In this document: piece after piece, positions 53,267 to 62,027 of the stretch
Position numbering within the stretch: the stretch's first letter is position 1
Layout of the letters: each line of letters begins with the position of its first letter
Assembly: GCA_932294295.1 (NCBI GenBank)
Contig: OW028579.1
Span: forward strand, 29,895,250 to 29,959,249
Source: Alitta virens
Lineage: Eukaryota; Annelida; Polychaeta; Phyllodocida; Nereididae
Length of the DNA: 64,000 nucleotides
Direction: 5' to 3'
Position numbers and translations under genes: made by a program
Notes under the pieces: generated by a model
The model's input: the letters and a program-made list of their open reading frames with translations, nothing else
Databases searched by the model: none
What the model was told of the DNA's origin: nothing

Positions 53267-53473
53267 AAATACCTTGTGGTATACGAACATGCCATAAACG
53301 TACCCGAAGGAACAAAGCAGAAGAGCAGTTTGAAAAAGCAGTCAGAGACTTACAGAAGTTCTTTGCATTAGCACAAACAGGCACAGTGGATGCTGAAACC
53401 TTGGAAATCATGCAGTTGCCTAGATGTGGTTCTTCAGACAATAATCTTCCAGTTAGCAAGTTTACATTAGGGT
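53267..53473 (+). pseudogene. Pseudogene 4 exon 2 remnant (pro-domain, frameshift, lost donor)
   Basis: Homologous to the 211 bp pro-domain exon, here 207 bp. Four bases are lost after EGTK, breaking the frame. The switch codons for PRCGSSDNN are intact. The splice donor reads GGAAGT. The first half carries gene-3 bases, the last 30 bp gene-2 bases. Confidence 0.9.
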
Positions 53474-53785
53474 GGAAGTGGAAAAAAGAATTGTAGCATC
53501 CCATATGTAGCTGTAGCATCTTGCTTCATGCTCAGGCCATGGTCAGGTCAATTAACCCATGGATGATGTGGATGCATATAAAATGAGTGATTGATTAGCA
53601 GGGATTAAGATTGCAAACCTCAACTTTAATGACTCTTTTCTATGGGTTCGCCTAAACTAATTAACATAGAAATTTCAAAAATAGTGCATATTTCATCATA
53701 ATACTATTAATGCAAACTGATCATGGTCCATGCTTTACTCAATAACCTCTAAAGCTTGACTTACTCTACTTTTCTTGTCATTTAG

Positions 53786-53886
53786 CTGAAGGCTGGTTTA
53801 AATACCAGCTTACATGGAGTCTTCATTCCACAGAAAATGGGGTGGATCGCAACCAAGTTCTTGCTATTTTCAGAGATGCTATCCAG
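53786..53886 (+). pseudogene. Pseudogene 4 exon 3 remnant (intact frame)
   Basis: 101 bp between TTTAG and GTAGGC. The encoded residues match gene 2 exon 3, including [18 protein letters not shown]. No lesion in this exon. Confidence 0.88.
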
Positions 53887-54106
53887 GTAGGCAACATACA
53901 AATACAACTCATATTGACGGCATCCCATATGACACCAAAGATTAATGTTATTCTCACAAGTTTAATTTCATGACTTTGAATATTGTTTTTTTAGAGCACC
54001 CCAGAGTCATATATATATATATATATATGATTATCATTACAAATTTAGTCAGTGCAAAGTTTAATGTCTTGTATATATTCCATCACATATTTTTCTGTGC
54101 TTTCAG

Positions 54107-54186
54107 GCTTGGAAGCCACATATCCCAAGGCAAATATCAGAAGCCCCTCCTGGGATCACAGGCGATATATAAATAGACTTTCTTCA
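54107..54186 (+). pseudogene. Pseudogene 4 exon 4 remnant (premature stop)
   Basis: 80 bp after CTTTCAG. Close to gene 2 exon 4, but the codon after GDI is TAA where gene 2 has AAA. The donor has decayed from GTAAGT to GTAAAT. Confidence 0.88.
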
Positions 54187-54302
54187 GTAAATTAGAGCTT
54201 GTTGGCCGAGTTGTCAGAAAACGTTTTTTGGTAATTATTTGCAAAGAGGTATCAAAGTCAGTCAAAAAGATGAGGTATGGCTTACCGCTGAAATATTTGC
54301 CC

Positions 54303-54486
54303 CTTCCAACCGCTGGGTCCTGGGTTTTACTGTATTTCTGCACCAGTTGGGCTAATTAGGACAGGCAGAGACCATGGCAATGAGACGAAGGAGGAAACAG
54401 CCGTCCAACTTAGGCTCGACCGGGAATCGAACCTGGGACCCAGCAGTTGAAGCCCAGAGCGCTACCTCTGAGCTAGGCCCGCGCCA
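54303..54486 (-). mobile_element. tRNA-derived SINE, copy 12 (rearranged)
   Basis: Minus-strand copy in intron 4 of pseudogene 4, preceded by a stray piece of SINE head in the other orientation (CTTCCAACCGCTGGGTCC). It replaces sequence still present in gene 2 near 12640-12700. Confidence 0.85.
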
Positions 54487-54778
54487 AATGAGGTAATCAA
54501 CTTGGCAGGCAAACTTGCTGAAGAGTGTTACAGTGCTTGCAACAGTGCAGTAAACGCCTTGAGGGAGTGAGCCCTTTAACATGGGGGGGGGGGGGGTAAC
54601 ACTGCGGGTGAAGACCTCAAACCCCAGTGGCCAGCACCCCGGCTCTGAACAATGCACTCTAGTTATGCCAGTCTAGCTATCCCACATCTTGCATTGAATA
54701 CTTAAAGGAAACCCCAGTATTAGTGCTTATATGTGGTCCAACATTGGAGATTATACTTTCACTTCTGGTGATTTTCAG

Positions 54779-54928
54779 GTCAGATGGCTCTGGAGAACAT
54801 GGCGATGGCTATCCATTTTACGACCATTGTTGCTCATGCATTTTTTCCTGGTGATAAGAGTATTGCTGGCGATGTCCATTTCAACTTGAAAAAATCTTTT
54901 TCATATGCCCAAAGCACACCTTCAGACC
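54779..54928 (+). pseudogene. Pseudogene 4 exon 5 remnant (2 bp deletion)
   Basis: 150 bp against 152 in genes 2 and 3. Starts [14 protein letters not shown] as gene 2, then loses two bases before the VAHAFF segment. Donor GTATGC kept. Confidence 0.88.
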
Positions 54929-55218
54929 GTATGCACATTTTCTTCTAAAATCATTGATTAATTTCTGATTTATACAAAGTTTTAAGGTGTCAAGTTGTGG
55001 TTGGAGAAGTTGATAATATATAACCTTTTTATATTATAAGTCTGTCACTGATGTATACGAAGTAATGCTTGGAAAAACGTTTAACTTTTATGATACATAA
55101 ATAACAAAATTATTTTCATTAACATAAATATAGATTAGGTAAAGGTCATCATAATTAAGGGGTATTTCCCATTTAAATTATGGTCATCTTATCATACTAA
55201 GACATTATTAATTTCCAG

Positions 55219-55377
55219 GGTACAGTGCTAAGTTTATTGCCATGCATGAACTTGGGCATGCACTTGGCCTTGATCATTCGGGAGTTGACGGCTCTGTGAT
55301 GTATTCCATCGTCCGAAAAGGTGTTCAGTTTTCTAGTCTGCATGCAGATGACATAGCTGGCATGCAGGCGAGATATG
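55219..55377 (+). pseudogene. Pseudogene 4 exon 6 remnant (catalytic zinc site, intact frame)
   Basis: 159 bp between TTTCCAG and GTAAGG, encoding [14 protein letters not shown] and [14 protein letters not shown]. Differs from gene 2 by a few substitutions (for example MYS for MYP in the Met-turn region). This is the last MMP sequence before LTR element 2. Confidence 0.9.
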
Positions 55378-55602
55378 GTAAGGACAAAATTGTGTATAAT
55401 TGCGAGGACAAAGGTATATTTAGCCCATACGGGTGCACCCCCACCTATCAAAAAATGGAAAACATATTATTGAGATGTACTATTAATAATAATGTATATT
55501 AGATAACTTTCTGGGATAGTAATAATAGCATGCTTGTAAGCCCTACTGTGAGCCTTCAGCACCAAATTGTAAAGTGCAGCCCCTGGCAACTACTTATATA
55601 TA

Positions 55603-55905
55603 TCAGTTAGAGTAGTTAGAGTAATATGACAGGTGCATTGATTGTATGCTCCTCATTGCACTTGCCCTAGGCAAAGGATAGATGTCATATGTCAGTTAGA
55701 GTAACATGACAGGTGCATTGATTGTATGCTCCTCGTTGCACTTGCCCTAGGCAAAGGATAGATGTCATATGTCAGTTAGAGTAACATGACAGGTGCATTG
55801 ATTATATGCTCCTCATTACACTTGCCCTAGGCAAAGGATAGATGTCATATGTCAGTTAGAGTAACATGACAGGTGCATGATTGTATGCTCCTCATTGGTC
55901 ACTGC
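55603..55905 (+). repeat. 80 bp tandem repeats in LTR of element 2
   Basis: Units starting GTCAGTTAGAGTAACATGAC at 55691, 55771 and 55851, with a slightly different first unit. Copy in the 3' LTR at about 63100-63400. They sit upstream of the TATA box, where enhancer repeats are common. Confidence 0.9.
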
Positions 55906-55977
55906 TCCACTCACATGTGCCAGCAATTGCTTGTTAATTATGCTTAGTCTTAGCTAGTTTAGCCTGCTGCAAGGAAT

Positions 55978-56175
55978 GTTGATTATTAGTACTGATTATA
56001 TTGTTGGCAATGATTATATCATTAACATTGAATTAGTTATCAACCATGATTATATTATTAACATTGAATTAATTATTAGCAATGATTATATCATTAACAT
56101 TGAATTAGTTATCAACCATGATTATATTATTAACATTGAATTAATTATCAACATTGATTATATTATTAACATTGA
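55978..56175 (+). repeat. 36 bp AT-rich tandem repeats in LTR of element 2
   Basis: Units of the type GATTATATTATTAACATTGA with a variable second half, about five copies. The 90-codon frame across them is a by-product of the repeat. Confidence 0.85.
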
Positions 56176-56470
56176 TTGTATTTTGATTGACTGTATTGTC
56201 AATCAATTGTCAATTGATGACACCTTGATTATGTTATTAATTGATTGACTGTGTTAGCAATCAATTGTCAATTGATGACAAGTATCATTCCTTTTGCTTC
56301 ATATTGATTTATTGTCAGTATTATGTGAGTGCATTGCCCTGTTAGGATGCCTCACTGTTAAGTCCTGAATTGTGGGAGGAGCTTACTAATTTTCCCTCCA
56401 AAACTTTCCCTCCAAAACTGCTAACCAAGCCAAAGTTGACACTCAGTACAATAGCCATTGTGACTTGAGC

Positions 56471-56478
56471 TATAAATA
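56471..56478 (+). promoter_or_regulatory. TATA box in LTR of element 2
   Basis: TATAAATA in GAGCTATAAATAGCCTC, about 460 bp before the LTR end. Repeated at 63967-63974. A likely promoter for the genomic RNA. Confidence 0.65.
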
Positions 56479-56935
56479 GCCTCAGCACAATGCAGAGCAC
56501 TGCAGGGGGTCCACTTTTGCTCCATTGTCTCAGTTTCACTAATCCCTGCCAGAATTGGCAGAAAGATGCTGGTAGCAGCCCTGTTTGGGGGAGGTATCAC
56601 CCCATGGAATGTAGAATTTACTGTGTTGTGATTGGTTGATAATTCCCTCTCAGCCCTGCTGGGGGGAAAACTTCATGAATTGTGTTTTAATACATATACC
56701 TTGTGCACATTAAAAAGATCAGTTTTCATTTTGCCAGCTGAGGAAGCAAATCCACTCTTGTGTTATTTACTTGTACACTTTGGACTCTGAATATTTTGTG
56801 CTTACTGCACTTTGGACTCTGCCCACCTTGGAACTGGGAGAGCTTGACTTCCCTCAAAGCTGAGATGAGACTCAGTTGAAAGTCTAGGCTGAAATGTCAT
56901 TATATTGGAGTCTTCAATGACATGGACTTTTACAT

Positions 56936-56953
56936 TGGTGACCCCGACGTGAT
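56936..56953 (+). promoter_or_regulatory. Primer-binding site of element 2, tRNA-Trp
   Basis: TGGTGACCCCGACGTGAT one base after the LTR, identical to element 1. Confidence 0.93.
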
Positions 56954-57129
56954 TTTGAATGAAAGCTTCATGGTAGGAACAGCAGAGGAGATGCAGCTAG
57001 ACATAGCAACACAACAACCTACCAGAAGACGAGCGTGAATGAAGATAGGCACTTAGCCTCCCCAGCAGTCAACCTCTAGTGAACATCATTCTCGCCAACT
57101 CGGAGACGCGGCCACAGATCCAAGAAGAA

Positions 57130-58251
57130 ATGCCTACTACAGGCGACGTGCAGCCCATACTTAACGGGGAACCCGGTGCAGAGGCCCTGGAAGCCCAAGA
57201 GAACATGCCACTGCAGAGTTTCGTGGAGTTCCTGGCGCAAGACAGAGAGGAGCGAATGGCCGTGAGATACCAAGCCAGCGAAGAGCATCAGCAGCGTTTG
57301 GAAGCCGCCCGGGAAACGACGGAGCGCCAGAAGGCCGAGAAGCAGGCGAAAAGGGTGCCACCCTGCGACGGCGCCAGTCCGCATGCAGTCAGAGAATGGA
57401 TTCGCCAGGTAGACTTGACTGGGGCGTATACGCAGAGAACGGTGTACGTGGCAGCGCACTCCGCTCAGGGGGCCCTGAGGAGAGAATTGGAGCACTTTCT
57501 GGAGCAGCGCAACTGCGCGCATGTCACCTGGGGAGAGGTGAAGCAGCACATCCAGACGGCCTTTCTGTCGCCTCACGAGGATGACCGCCTGAGACACGAG
57601 GTGGAAAAGATCAAGCAGGGGGCATATGAGACGACGGCCTCTTATGGACGAAGATTTCGAGAGTCCGCAGATCTGGCCTATCCCAGCCCCGGGGCAGGCC
57701 GCTTGGCGGGACGTAACGAGGATCAAACGCGGCTCCTGCTGCGTAGCTACATGAAAGGATTAAGGGACCGGCACGTAGTAGAGCGCCTCATCAAGGAGGG
57801 ACGGCCAGAAGTCTATGGAGACGCCATGAGACTAGTGTCAGCCTATGAGGCCGATGATTACCGCCTCAAAATGGCTCTGGACGAGGGCATCATTGAGCGG
57901 GGCGAGGAACCCATGGAGGTGGGGGCAGTGAGCAGCAAGGACAGCCCCAATGCGGACCTCGCCAAAGACATGGCCGAAATGCGACGACAAGTTTGTGGGC
58001 TCACGCAGCAATTCACAAAGTTGATGGCGGCCCTGCAAGGAGGCAAGCCGGCGCAGCACAGGCAGGTCGACAGCTCGCCACGGCCAAGTGGACAACAGGT
58101 CGCCCAACCCGAGTACCAGTACGCCGACGACGGAGCCCCAATTTGCCACTTTTGCAACAAGGTGGGACACCTTCGCCGACACTGCAGGTCCCGCAGGACG
58201 GCAAGTCAGCGACCCCAGTCCAGCGATGACAAGAACCAGGGGGGGCACTAA
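57130..58251 (+). CDS. gag: gag of element 2
   Basis: 373 codons from ATG 57130 (an upstream GTG at 57079 was not used) to TAA 58249-58251. The N-terminal part is charged and helix-prone. The capsid region contains CDGASPHAVREWIRQVDL and AYETTASYGRRFRESADL. The nucleocapsid part has one CCHC zinc knuckle, CHFCNKVGHLRRHC, for RNA packaging. No break. Structural polyprotein of an intracellular particle. Confidence 0.9.
   Translation: MPTTGDVQPILNGEPGAEALEAQENMPLQSFVEFLAQDREERMAVRYQASEEHQQRLEAARETTERQKAEKQAKRVPPCDGASPHAVREWIRQVDLTGAYTQRTVYVAAHSAQGALRRELEHFLEQRNCAHVTWGEVKQHIQTAFLSPHEDDRLRHEVEKIKQGAYETTASYGRRFRESADLAYPSPGAGRLAGRNEDQTRLLLRSYMKGLRDRHVVERLIKEGRPEVYGDAMRLVSAYEADDYRLKMALDEGIIERGEEPMEVGAVSSKDSPNADLAKDMAEMRRQVCGLTQQFTKLMAALQGGKPAQHRQVDSSPRPSGQQVAQPEYQYADDGAPICHFCNKVGHLRRHCRSRRTASQRPQSSDDKNQGGH
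58239..58245 (+). promoter_or_regulatory. Candidate -1 frameshift site between gag and pol, element 2
   Basis: Seven G in the gag phase G_GGG_GGG, followed by CAC and TAA. The pol frame, -1 relative to gag, is open from 58230 on, so a slip on this heptamer fuses gag to pol. A downstream structure was not determined. Confidence 0.75.
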
Positions 58252-61200
58252 GCGCCGCAGCAATCGACGAGTTGGTGCACGTGGAATTGGACTTTTACGG
58301 CTGCCAATTCTACGCCCTCGTCGACACTGGAGCGTCTCGCACAGTGCTGCGGCGCCATGAATTTCAACAGATATGTAGACGCACAGGACGTAGCCCTGTG
58401 CTCAGAGAGACTATTGAGCTGTGTGGTGTCACGGGCCATGGAATTAAAGTGCTGGGCAGCACAGAAATAATGGAAACTCGCCTGGGCAGGATCGCAGTGA
58501 TAGTGGTGGAGGACATATCACATCCAATGATTTTGGGCAGGGATGTCTTCAGGAGCGACCAGGCGGAGATTAATTACGCCCGAGGCACGCTCTCCTGGCG
58601 TCACCATTTGCTACCGTTGCTGCCAGCACGACAAGTGGCCACACTCAATTCCCTGGGTGACAACCCCTCTGGAGTGACCGACTCGGACATCGGCCGGTGT
58701 GTGCAGAACAATGAGCAGTTGTTTGCCGCCAAGGGTGAGCATCTTGGATGCCATCCAGACATTTTGGTGAGGATCCACACGGATGGATCGCCCATAAAGA
58801 GGCGCCCTTACAGGATGCCCCTCAGCAAGCGCACGGCCTTGGACGCCAAACTCGAGGACCTGCTGCGACAAGGAGTGATAGTGCCCTCTTCGTCCCCTTG
58901 GGCAGCCCCTGTGGTGCTTGTTGAGAAGAAGGACACCTCAGACGGCCCGCGCTTTTGTGTGGATTACACAGCTCTCAACAAGATAACCAAAAAGGACGCG
59001 TACCCCATTCCCCTTATACGTGACATTTTTGACCAGCTGCATGGAGCCACGGTGTTCACTACGCTCGATCTGAAGTCTGGCTTCCATCAGCTGCCGCTCC
59101 ACCCAGAGGACCAGGAGAAAACGGCGTTTGTGTGCCATCGGGGGCTATTTCACTGGACCAGGCTCCCGATGGGCTTATGTAACGCGTCACAACTTTTTCA
59201 GCGTGCGATGGAAGTAGTCCTGAAAGGACTTATTGGCAACATGTGCATGCTGTATATTGATGACATTGTGATATACAGCAAAAGCGAGGAGGACCACGTA
59301 CAGCACCTGCAGACAGTGTTCAGCAGACTGAGACAATACAACCTTAAGCTGAACCCCAGTAAGTGTGTCTTTGGCCTCAGAGAGGTCAAGTTGTTGGGGT
59401 ACATTGTCAGTCACCGGGGACTGCGTGCGGACCCAGACAAGGTCACCGCCATCACGAGGATGCAGGCGCCGCAGAACCTGGCAGAGAACCGCAGTTTCCT
59501 CGGAATGACAGGTTATTACAGGAACTGCATCCGGGACTACGCCCACATATCGGAGCCCCTAGTAAATCTCACTAGGAAGAATGTGAAGTTTGATTGGACG
59601 GGCAGCCACCAGTTGGCGTTTGACAAGTTGAAGGAGGCACTGACCAGTGACGGCGTAATGGCTCACCCAAGAACAGATAGGCCCTACCAGTTGTACACAG
59701 ACGCTTGCGACTATGCGATTGGCGCCATCTTGTGCCAGGAGGACGACAATGGAGTGGAGCGACCCATTGTCTACTTGTCCAAACAATTGTCAGACACTCA
59801 GAGGCGATGGGCGACCATAGAGAAAGAGGCGTATGGTGTGGTTCATGCTCTCAAACAACTGAGGCCCTATCTCTGGGGTGCAGAGTACAGAACTTTTACA
59901 GACCACAAGCCACTGACCTCGTTGTTCACCAAAGAGATGAACAACACAAAGATACAGAGGTGGTCAATTCTACTGGCAGAGTACGGATGTAGAGTCGAGT
60001 ATCACAAGGGCCGACTCAACATAAGGGCAGACATGCTGTCAAGGATAAGACAGACGGACGAGATGGCCACATTCGACGCCGGCTTCTGGCAGCTAGGAGA
60101 CCAGTTACCCGACCTCCCCCCAGATGACAAGGCACCGGATGTGTACGGCTTGAGTCTCCACGACGTCGCAGTGAAGCAGAGGTCCATGTCTGAGTGGACA
60201 GAGCACCACGATGAGGAAAGCCAGTACGAAGTGGTCAATGGGCTACTATACTCCACCAGACGCCCACACCAGTATGCAACAGACCACCACCGCCTGGTGT
60301 TGCCACCAGATCTGCGTCAGACAGTGATCAGCAGAGCCCATCTTGACGTGGGACACATGTCGACCCTCAAGACGATGAGGAAGCTCCAGGAGGCGTTTGT
60401 TTGGCCGGGCATGAGGAGGGACGTTAGGGCGTTTGTGGCCCGATGCCCCACTTGTGTGGCCCACTCCAAGAAAGTCCCCAAGGCACCTATGGGAGAGATG
60501 CCGATCGCGACGTCCCCCATACAGATCGTCGCGGCGGATCTAATTGGACCACTCGTGAAGTCACCAGCCGACAACCAGTACATCTTGACGATCATTGACC
60601 ACTGTACAGGCTGGGCTGAGGCTTACCCCATCCCCTTCAAGACGAACTATGAAGTCTGGAAGAAGTTTAGCAGGGAATACTTCCCCAGACATGGCTACCC
60701 AGATGTGCTGATCACGGATCAAGGGCTGGAATTTGGGGCCATGGCACTGAAGCAATACCTGCAAGGAGTGGAAGTGGAACACCGACAGACCACCAGTTAC
60801 AATCCCCAGGCCAACGGGAAGTGCGAGCGTTTTAATGGTACTCTTAAACAAATTATCTCGCGGCTCATCAACAACTCCCGAAATTCCTGGGAGGATCAAC
60901 TGGGACCCGCCCTCATGGCCTACAACAACTCGGTGTCGGATACCACAGGGCACACCCCTTACTTTCTCCACTATGGTCGGAGAGCTCGCCTCCCCATTTC
61001 AAAACTCCTTGGAAGGGAGTGGCTGCTAGACGACCGCTTGCAAGACATCGCAGACGCATTGCGCACGGCGGCCCAACAGACAGAGCACTCACGACGTCAC
61101 AACAGGGCACGCCTGCAGCAGCAAGCCAACACGGGCACAATCAAAGTGGGCGACACCGTGGTGGTGAAGGCCCAGGAGCCGCTCTCATTGACAGCGAAGT

Positions 61201-62027
61201 GGGACCCACAATGGACAGTCACGAGAGTCAGGGGAAAAGTCGTGTGGGTGACCCACCAGCAAAGTGGGAAGCAGAAGGTGGTCAACATCAACAAGGTCAG
61301 GCTGGTGGATCCCAACATCGCGTGGGATGAGCTCAACCCACGACCGAGAAGGAACCCACGACAAAGCACCCGAGTCACTGGGGTGACAAGACAACCTGAC
61401 AGGCAGCCTGCCACCAGGCAAACCAAAGCTGTTCCCCCACAACCAAAACAGAAGGTGAAACCGGCCGTCAAGAGGAGGAGGCACCCTAGCCAGTCAAGCG
61501 AGTCCAGCTCTGGGCCAACGACTGGAGAGAGCAATGCCCACCCAAAACGGCGTGCAGCTACCAGGAATGAGCGCCAGTCCCCTAGTGACCCTCCTGACCC
61601 CAGGACCGCTGCGGTGACCAGACATGCACCTCCCAGGAGGGAAGACTTTAAGCGCCTGCACAGGACAGCCACTCGCCGCACACACGACCTAGATCAGCCG
61701 GTCTCCGGCAAGAAAACCAAGGAGTCGCCTGCAGAGCCAGAACTGACATCCTCGCCGACTAGAGACGTCAAGCCAGCACCCCCTCGCTCGGCAGCAACAA
61801 CTCGCCCCGCTCCACAGAGGCGCCACGACGCAAAGCGCCTGCACAGGACCGCAACTAGGCGACAGCACGATGCGGACCTGCCTGAGAACGCCAAGAGGAG
61901 ACGTCCTTACTTCCAAAGAGCAGCGAAACGCCCACTGCCTCCGGATATCGACCCCCCCACCTTGGATCAGCAGAAGCGAGCCCGCATCAATCTCCTGCAG
62001 GAACTCCCAGGATTGCTGGGGCGATGA
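58239..62027 (+). CDS. pol: pol of element 2 (protease, reverse transcriptase, RNase H, integrase, basic extension)
   Basis: Open frame to TGA at 62025-62027, about 1,260 codons, entered by -1 frameshift; the nominal start at 58272 is GTG. Order: protease VDTGASRTVL, reverse transcriptase with FTTLDLKSGFHQLPL and YIDDIVIY, RNase H TDACDYAIGAILC, integrase HHCC (CPTC) and DDE core (TDQGLEFG, CERFNGTLKQ), then a VGDTVVVKAQ module. The order RT-RH-IN is that of Ty3/gypsy. The last 200 or so residues are a basic, Pro/Arg-rich extension with an internal repeat (KRLHRTATRRTHD, KRLHRTATRRQHD) of unknown role. No break seen; the element could be autonomous. Confidence 0.93.
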   Translation, partial: GGALSAAAIDELVHVELDFYGCQFYALVDTGASRTVLRRHEFQQICRRTGRSPVLRETIELCGVTGHGIKVLGSTEIMETRLGRIAVIVVEDISHPMILGRDVFRSDQAEINYARGTLSWRHHLLPLLPARQVATLNSLGDNPSGVTDSDIGRCVQNNEQLFAAKGEHLGCHPDILVRIHTDGSPIKRRPYRMPLSKRTALDAKLEDLLRQGVIVPSSSPWAAPVVLVEKKDTSDGPRFCVDYTALNKITKKDAYPIPLIRDIFDQLHGATVFTTLDLKSGFHQLPLHPEDQEKTAFVCHRGLFHWTRLPMGLCNASQLFQRAMEVVLKGLIGNMCMLYIDDIVIYSKSEEDHVQHLQTVFSRLRQYNLKLNPSKCVFGLREVKLLGYIVSHRGLRADPDKVTAITRMQAPQNLAENRSFLGMTGYYRNCIRDYAHISEPLVNLTRKNVKFDWTGSHQLAFDKLKEALTSDGVMAHPRTDRPYQLYTDACDYAIGAILCQEDDNGVERPIVYLSKQLSDTQRRWATIEKEAYGVVHALKQLRPYLWGAEYRTFTDHKPLTSLFTKEMNNTKIQRWSILLAEYGCRVEYHKGRLNIRADMLSRIRQTDEMATFDAGFWQLGDQLPDLPPDDKAPDVYGLSLHDVAVKQRSMSEWTEHHDEESQYEVVNGLLYSTRRPHQYATDHHRLVLPPDLRQTVISRAHLDVGHMSTLKTMRKLQEAFVWPGMRRDVRAFVARCPTCVAHSKKVPKAPMGEMPIATSPIQIVAADLIGPLVKSPADNQYILTIIDHCTGWAEAYPIPFKTNYEVWKKFSREYFPRHGYPDVLITDQGLEFGAMALKQYLQGVEVEHRQTTSYNPQANGKCERFNGTLKQIISRLINNSRNSWEDQLGPALMAYNNSVSDTTGHTPYFLHYGRRARLPISKLLGREWLLDDRLQDIADALRTAAQQTEHSRRHNRARLQQQANTGTIKVGDTVVVKAQEPLSLTAKWDPQWTVTRVRGKVVWVTHQQSGKQKVVNINKVRLVDPNIAWDELNPRPRRNPRQSTRVTGVTRQPDRQPATRQTKAVPPQPKQKVKPAVKRRRHPSQSSESSSGPTTGESNAHPKRRAATRNERQSPSDPPDPRTAAVTRHAPPRREDFKRLHRTATRRTHDLDQPVSGKKTKESPAEPELTSSPTRDVKPAPPRSAATTRPAPQRRHDAKRLHRTATRRQHDADLPENAKRRRPYFQRAAKRPLPPDIDPPTLDQQKRARINLLQELPGLLGR

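Larger units (their letters stand above)
51070..53450 (+). repeat. Inverted copy of the gene 3 upstream-to-exon-2 segment
   Basis: Matches 32500-35424 in reverse, including two SINEs at equivalent positions. Ends inside exon 2, from where the match changes to gene 2. Confidence 0.85.
51798..55377 (+). pseudogene. Short-MMP pseudogene (gene 4), chimeric inverted copy of genes 3 and 2
   Basis: Six exon remnants in the order and spacing of genes 2/3: 51798-51867, 53267-53473, 53786-53886, 54107-54186, 54779-54928, 55219-55377. Lesions seen directly are: loss of about 47 bp in the signal-peptide exon plus a 1 bp loss; a 4 bp loss in the pro-domain exon; donor GTAAGT changed to GGAAGT at 53474; an AAA codon changed to TAA in exon 4; and a 2 bp loss in exon 5 (150 instead of 152 bp). 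The tail exon is separated by LTR element 2, inserted at 55568. Exons 3 and 6 remain open, including [11 protein letters not shown]. Sequence 5' of about 53405 resembles gene 3 and 3' of about 53445 resembles gene 2. Confidence 0.92.
53430..55567 (+). repeat. Inverted copy of the gene 2 exon 2 to 3' flank segment
   Basis: Matches 10570-13590 in reverse without the LINE of gene 2 intron 5. Ends at CAGCACCAAAT, where LTR element 2 begins. Confidence 0.85.
55568..56934 (+). repeat. 5' LTR of element 2
   Basis: 1367 bp, TGTAAAG...TTTTACA. Holds an 80 bp tandem repeat (about 55603-55905, nearly four copies), a 36 bp AT-rich tandem repeat (about 55978-56175) and a TATA box near 56471. Confidence 0.95.

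Noticed and set aside
7483..54486. tRNA genes suggested by TAGCTCAGAGGTAG and GGTTCGATTCC boxes at many places
   Set aside because: Each is the head of a SINE copy with the same non-tRNA body and simple-repeat tail, the acceptor stem does not pair properly, and copies carry target duplications.
55976..56248. 90-residue ORF with repeated NDYIINIEL units (also at 63472-63744)
   Set aside because: Product of a 36 bp tandem repeat inside an LTR; the period is a multiple of three, so the frame stays open by chance.
57079..57129. Gag start of element 2 at 57079
   Set aside because: The codon is GTG. The first ATG is at 57130.
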